Below are positions 6,427 through 9,469 of a stretch of DNA of 9,469 nucleotides, piece by piece. Within the stretch, counting starts at the first letter, position 1, and each line of letters starts with the position of its first letter. Source of the stretch: an uncultured Ruminococcus sp. (lineage in GTDB: Bacteria > Bacillota > Clostridia > Oscillospirales > Ruminococcaceae); contig UQEM01000099.1 in assembly GCA_900540005.1 (NCBI GenBank), positions 1 through 9,469 on the forward strand, in the 5' to 3' direction. The position numbers and the translations under genes were made by a program. The notes beneath the pieces were generated by a model that was not told the origin of the DNA, searched no databases, and saw only the letters and a list, made by a program, of their open reading frames with translations.

Positions 6427-7016
6427 TCCCCGTTCTCCTTAATGCTCAGCACCATTGTTTCCAGTTCTTTGCGGTCTGTCATCGTATTCAGCACCTCAAC
6501 AAGCGATGCTGTTGAAAGCAGTTCCGGCAGTCCGAGTTTTTTTTGCAATCTGTGCCTTAACTCGCTGCTGTTTTTGCCGCCGCTGAGTCCGAGTTCAAAG
6601 AGCGTGAGTTTGGTTATTCCGCCTGATGAGATGTTTTCGGAAGGAGTTATCCCTGACTTTTCAAATGCGGCAAGCAGGATCTCCGGTTTTATGCCCTCAA
6701 CCCCGAGTTTTCCCTCCGCAGAAGGTTTTTCCTTGCGCTTTTCTTTACCGAAAATATCGGGAATGTATACATTTGTTATCTTGCCATTGCTTACCGCTCC
6801 CTTGATGTAGCCGCGAATCTTCCTGCCCGCGCTGTCTGAGTCAGTAAGGATTATTATTCCGGTTTTTTCGGCATAATAGCGTATAAGTGCAAGTTTTTCG
6901 GTATCTTTGAATATTCCGAAACCGTTAGTTACGATTATGACCGCGTCAACTATTGAGGCAAGCTTTATTTTATCGTATTTTCCTTCAACTATTATTGCCT
7001 GGTCTATCTTTATCAT
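6423..7016 (-). CDS. Toprim-domain protein, RNase M5 (RnmV)-like with DUF4093-type C-terminus
   Basis: A 197-residue protein. The N-terminal 90 residues are a Toprim domain: IIVEGKYDKIKL (E11) and ILTDSDSAGRKIRGYI (D59, D61), the acidic residues that bind metal in this fold. Between them, VTNGFGIFKD matches the TNG segment of RNase M5, which matures 5S rRNA precursors in Firmicutes. The C-terminal half (about 125-197: ISSGGITKLTLFELGLSGG, LRHRLQKKLGLPELLS) looks like the domain found in clostridial M5-like proteins. The basic linker KEKRKEKP (91-98) may contact RNA. Toprim proteins also include primases and recombination proteins, but the short length and layout favour M5. The ATG at 7016 has GGAGG 5 bases upstream. 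Gap to holA is 11 bases. Confidence 0.75.
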   Translation of the reverse strand: MIKIDQAIIVEGKYDKIKLASIVDAVIIVTNGFGIFKDTEKLALIRYYAEKTGIIILTDSDSAGRKIRGYIKGAVSNGKITNVYIPDIFGKEKRKEKPSAEGKLGVEGIKPEILLAAFEKSGITPSENISSGGITKLTLFELGLSGGKNSSELRHRLQKKLGLPELLSTASLVEVLNTMTDRKELETMVLSIKENGE

Positions 7017-7027
7017 TGAGACCTCCG

Positions 7028-8110
7028 CTAATTCTTCGTAATGAGCATTTGTGTTACTGCCTGCTCAAGTACAGTTTTTTCGTCAGCGCCGGTTGAATTG
7101 AGCTTTACGTTGGTATCGCGCAGTATTTTTATACAAGCACGCAGTCTACCTACGCTCATGCGCGAACTGTCGCGAAAAGCATTCTTCACCTTAAAGCTCC
7201 ACGCGTATGAGAAGTCTTTCTCAACGTCTGTCTGCGAATGTCCGCTTGACCGCGCGCAGGCTGCACGATACATATCAAGAAATGAATTCGTGATAGCCGC
7301 AAGAACTGCTCCACGATTATCCTTATCGGACATCAGCTCATCAAGAGCCTCGAATGCCGCACTTTTGTTCATTGCCGCAACCGCGTCCGCAAGCTTGAAT
7401 ATATCCACGTCACTGTTAGCGTGAACCATTTCGTGTATCATCTCTGCGGTTACTTCTCTGCCATTTGCATAAGCGCACAGCTTATCCACTTCATTATTGA
7501 TAGTCAGCGTATCATTAAGGCACATATCCGCCAGAAGCCTTGCGTTGTTAAGCGATATCTCTGCTCCCCTCGCGGAAATTCGTGCAGCTATATCCTTTGC
7601 AAGTTCCTGCGGAGGCTTTACCGCACATTGAACCGATTCGCCGTTTTTTGCCGCAAGGTCAGATAATTTCTTATTCTTATCCTTTATAATGGTCGCGCGA
7701 GTCTTATAGTCAACTCGCACAGGAACATCAAATCCCGTTACGTTGAAAATAACAATGGTGTGAGAGGGGATCTCTTTGAGGATCTCAAACAGCTTTTTAT
7801 TGACGTTTTCGGCGCTTTGACCGCGCATATCTTCAAATGGTCTCTCGCAATTATAGTCATTGATGAGAATACAGTTGTAGTCCGTCATCATAGGCATAAT
7901 ACCTATCATATCGTAAAGCTGAGAAAGGTCGAGTTTCTTGCCGTCCAGACGAGTTAGACCAAAGTCCTCATTATCGCCGACTGCCGCCTTTATTATCAGC
8001 TTTGTGAGCTGTTCCACTTCCGGCACGTTGTTTCCGTATATGTAGTAAAGGTTCTTGAGGTCGCCTTTTTTTACCGCGGCTTTTATTGCTTTTACATCAG
8101 ATATTGGCAT
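7028..8110 (-). CDS. holA: DNA polymerase III subunit delta
   Basis: A 360-residue protein of the usual length for HolA, the delta subunit that opens the beta sliding clamp within the clamp-loader complex. The N-terminal pattern KGDLKNLYYIYGNNVPEVEQL is the AAA+-like entry of delta, which normally lacks a working Walker A. The middle segment VDIFKLADAVAAMNKSAAFEALDELM and the C-terminal helical collar (about 270-360) fit the family. Its position directly after comEC is a common Firmicute arrangement and supports the call. The start overlaps the comEC stop by one base (TGATG), with AAGGAG about 7 bases upstream, so translation is probably coupled. Confidence 0.92.
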   Translation of the reverse strand: MPISDVKAIKAAVKKGDLKNLYYIYGNNVPEVEQLTKLIIKAAVGDNEDFGLTRLDGKKLDLSQLYDMIGIMPMMTDYNCILINDYNCERPFEDMRGQSAENVNKKLFEILKEIPSHTIVIFNVTGFDVPVRVDYKTRATIIKDKNKKLSDLAAKNGESVQCAVKPPQELAKDIAARISARGAEISLNNARLLADMCLNDTLTINNEVDKLCAYANGREVTAEMIHEMVHANSDVDIFKLADAVAAMNKSAAFEALDELMSDKDNRGAVLAAITNSFLDMYRAACARSSGHSQTDVEKDFSYAWSFKVKNAFRDSSRMSVGRLRACIKILRDTNVKLNSTGADEKTVLEQAVTQMLITKN

Positions 8111-9420
8111 CAGAGTCTCCTTATTTTATAATCGCCGTTTTCAGCAAGAATTATCTCAAAATTGTTCACTCCGCGCTCACAGCGGATATCTGTATAAATA
8201 ACGCTGTCGCTCTCGGAAAGTTCGCTGTTTTTCGGAATATTGCCGTAAAGAACTGTTACTCCGTCATCAGTCATGATCTCGCTTTTAATTGGAGCAAATA
8301 CCACGGTTTGTCCTCTGCAAGTCAGCTTGACCGCATGGTCAGCGTATTCTACAATGCAGTCGCCGTGCTCTATCGTGAAACTGCTATCCCCTACCGCTCG
8401 GACTTTTTTCTCACCTGCTGTCAGTACATCGGTACACAGTATCCACTCATCTGCGCGTTCGATATCCTCAAAGTAGGCTGAATACTGTGAGTGAACATTT
8501 TCTGTCAGTATAACATCTGAAACGTGATCTTCTCCGTTATCCTTCAGATATTTTCTCACATAATCAGAATTTCTGTAATTTCCGCTGAGATCAATAACGT
8601 CAGTATTTCCGCGATATGATACCACAATTGCCATATCTGAACCTCTGCCGACTACAGCCGCAATACAGTATCTGCTGCGGATATTTCTGCGAACTCCCGA
8701 ACTTATAAGCGAAACTGAACAAGCCGCTGCACACGCTATGCAGACCGCGGTTCGGCTTCTAATCATAAAATATACGATAAGCACAATGAGTGCTGCACCA
8801 AAAACAATTGTTATTACTTCTTTTCCGGGCGATGAAAGGTATATAAAACGCAAACGCGAAAGTTTATCCGCTATATGTAGCACAAGCTTTACCGTCATTC
8901 CCGCAAATTCTATTACGGGAATAAGTCCACCTGACAAAACGTAAGCTATCCCAAGCAGCATAGCAAAAGTACATATTGGAATCATAACTATATTGCTAAT
9001 GGGAGATATCAGTGAAATTTCGCCGAAATACAGCAGACTGAACGGAAGAACCGAAAGCGTTGTGCATATCATTACCGCAATACTGCGCAGAAATCTGTAC
9101 GCTGCATTGCTGCTTGGAATGTTCTTTACCATAAACGGGCCAAATACGCCGATCCCGAAAGTACCCGAAAGAGACAGCATGAATCCGCTGCTGAAAATCG
9201 CGTATGGATTTACAAGGCAAATTATCAGTGCCGCGGCAGCAAGTGAATTCAGCGTGTCATTCTGCCTGCGAAAAAGCTTCGCAGAGCAAATAAAATCCAT
9301 CATTATAACGGCTCGTATCGCTGATATCGGTGAATTTGCCATGAGTACCAGCATTGCCATTAAAACATTTGTCAGCCCGAACGACACATATTTATTTATC
9401 CGCAAGAGGCTGAAAACAGC
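8110..9420 (-). CDS. comEC: ComEC/Rec2-family DNA uptake channel, N-terminus missing, C-terminal domain degenerate
   Basis: 436 residues remain; the frame runs into the adapter at 9421, and an apparent MYKRQ start is adapter-encoded. Residues 1-220 hold the membrane "competence" domain: SPISAIRAVIMM (30-41), NDTLNSLAAAALIICLVNPYAIFSSGFMLSLSGTFGIGV blocks (54-92), then hydrophobic segments up to about 220. ComEC forms the channel through which single-stranded DNA enters during transformation. The last 190 residues are in the place of the metallo-beta-lactamase domain. However, DVGQGD is replaced by VVGRGSD (256-262), and the HxHxDH metal motif by LTENVHSQ (305-312). The missing upstream part would hold the OB-fold and first membrane segments. 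It is the first visible gene of the minus-strand operon; the promoter is outside the contig. Confidence 0.88.
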   Translation of the reverse strand, partial: AVFSLLRINKYVSFGLTNVLMAMLVLMANSPISAIRAVIMMDFICSAKLFRRQNDTLNSLAAAALIICLVNPYAIFSSGFMLSLSGTFGIGVFGPFMVKNIPSSNAAYRFLRSIAVMICTTLSVLPFSLLYFGEISLISPISNIVMIPICTFAMLLGIAYVLSGGLIPVIEFAGMTVKLVLHIADKLSRLRFIYLSSPGKEVITIVFGAALIVLIVYFMIRSRTAVCIACAAACSVSLISSGVRRNIRSRYCIAAVVGRGSDMAIVVSYRGNTDVIDLSGNYRNSDYVRKYLKDNGEDHVSDVILTENVHSQYSAYFEDIERADEWILCTDVLTAGEKKVRAVGDSSFTIEHGDCIVEYADHAVKLTCRGQTVVFAPIKSEIMTDDGVTVLYGNIPKNSELSESDSVIYTDIRCERGVNNFEIILAENGDYKIRRL

Positions 9421-9469
9421 CTGTCTCTTATACACATCTCCGAGCCCACGAGACTCGACGTCATCTCGT
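9421..9469 (-). other. Illumina Nextera adapter (library artefact) at right contig end
   Basis: Bases 9421-9454 are the reverse complement of the same Nextera adapter found at 14-47. They are followed by the index TCGACGTC (9455-9462) and the start of the P7 sequence (9463-9469). Its first 15 bases, read on the minus strand, encode Met/Val-Tyr-Lys-Arg-Gln and create a false N-terminus for comEC. Trim at 9420. Confidence 0.98.

Noticed and set aside
9170..9180. AGAGACAGCAT shared with the left adapter junction at 40-50
   Set aside because: An 11-base match inside comEC coding sequence without the rest of the adapter; best explained as chance.
48..9420. tRNA, rRNA, riboswitch or CRISPR arrays
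   Set aside because: Reading both strands, nearly all sequence is occupied by genes and the short intergenic gaps show no such structure.
9421..9435. GTG start giving an MYKRQ N-terminus for the ComEC protein
   Set aside because: All five codons are adapter sequence; the gene is truncated by the contig end.

Overview
The window is a single short-read assembly contig. It is bounded at both ends by Illumina/Nextera library adapter (1-47 and 9421-9469), so only about 48-9420 is biological sequence, and the outermost gene on each side is cut by the contig edge. Gene content points to a low-to-mid-GC anaerobic Firmicute of the Ruminococcus/Oscillospiraceae type: a comEC-holA pair, a secreted BspA-like leucine-rich-repeat protein with a type I dockerin, and a TetM-like translation factor carrying a YacP/Rae1 domain. 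The genus is an inference.

Plus strand, 50-2476. First comes the C-terminal part of a translational GTPase paralogue (EF-G/TetM-like domains III-V) fused to a C-terminal NYN/YacP (Rae1-type) ribonuclease domain. After 55 bases comes a secreted leucine-rich-repeat/dockerin gene. Its signal peptide (1680-1814) and its repeats (frame open from 1784) lie in different frames, so it looks frameshifted.

The junction, 2477-2577, lies between convergent transcription units. It holds a perfect 23-base inverted repeat (arms 2482-2504 and 2514-2536). The repeat fits a bidirectional terminator. It also contains a promoter-like sequence, a strong ribosome binding site and a 12-codon ORF.

Minus strand, 9420-2578. 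Seven tightly packed genes form an apparent operon: comEC (5' end missing), holA, a Toprim/RNase M5-like gene, an MBOAT membrane protein, a DHHW (AlgX/AlgJ-like) protein, a short-chain dehydrogenase and a small membrane protein. Junctions run from 4-base ATGA overlaps to a 17-base gap. The promoter lies beyond the contig. The first genes serve DNA uptake, replication and RNA processing. The MBOAT/DHHW pair has the layout of an extracellular O-acylation system.

The points most worth a second look are: (i) the ribosome-binding GTPase fused to a ribosome-associated nuclease; (ii) the MBOAT and its DHHW partner, which have both lost the signature histidines of their families while remaining intact ORFs; (iii) a ComEC C-terminal domain without metallo-beta-lactamase zinc ligands; and (iv) the hairpin that overlaps a promoter and start site at 2481-2569.
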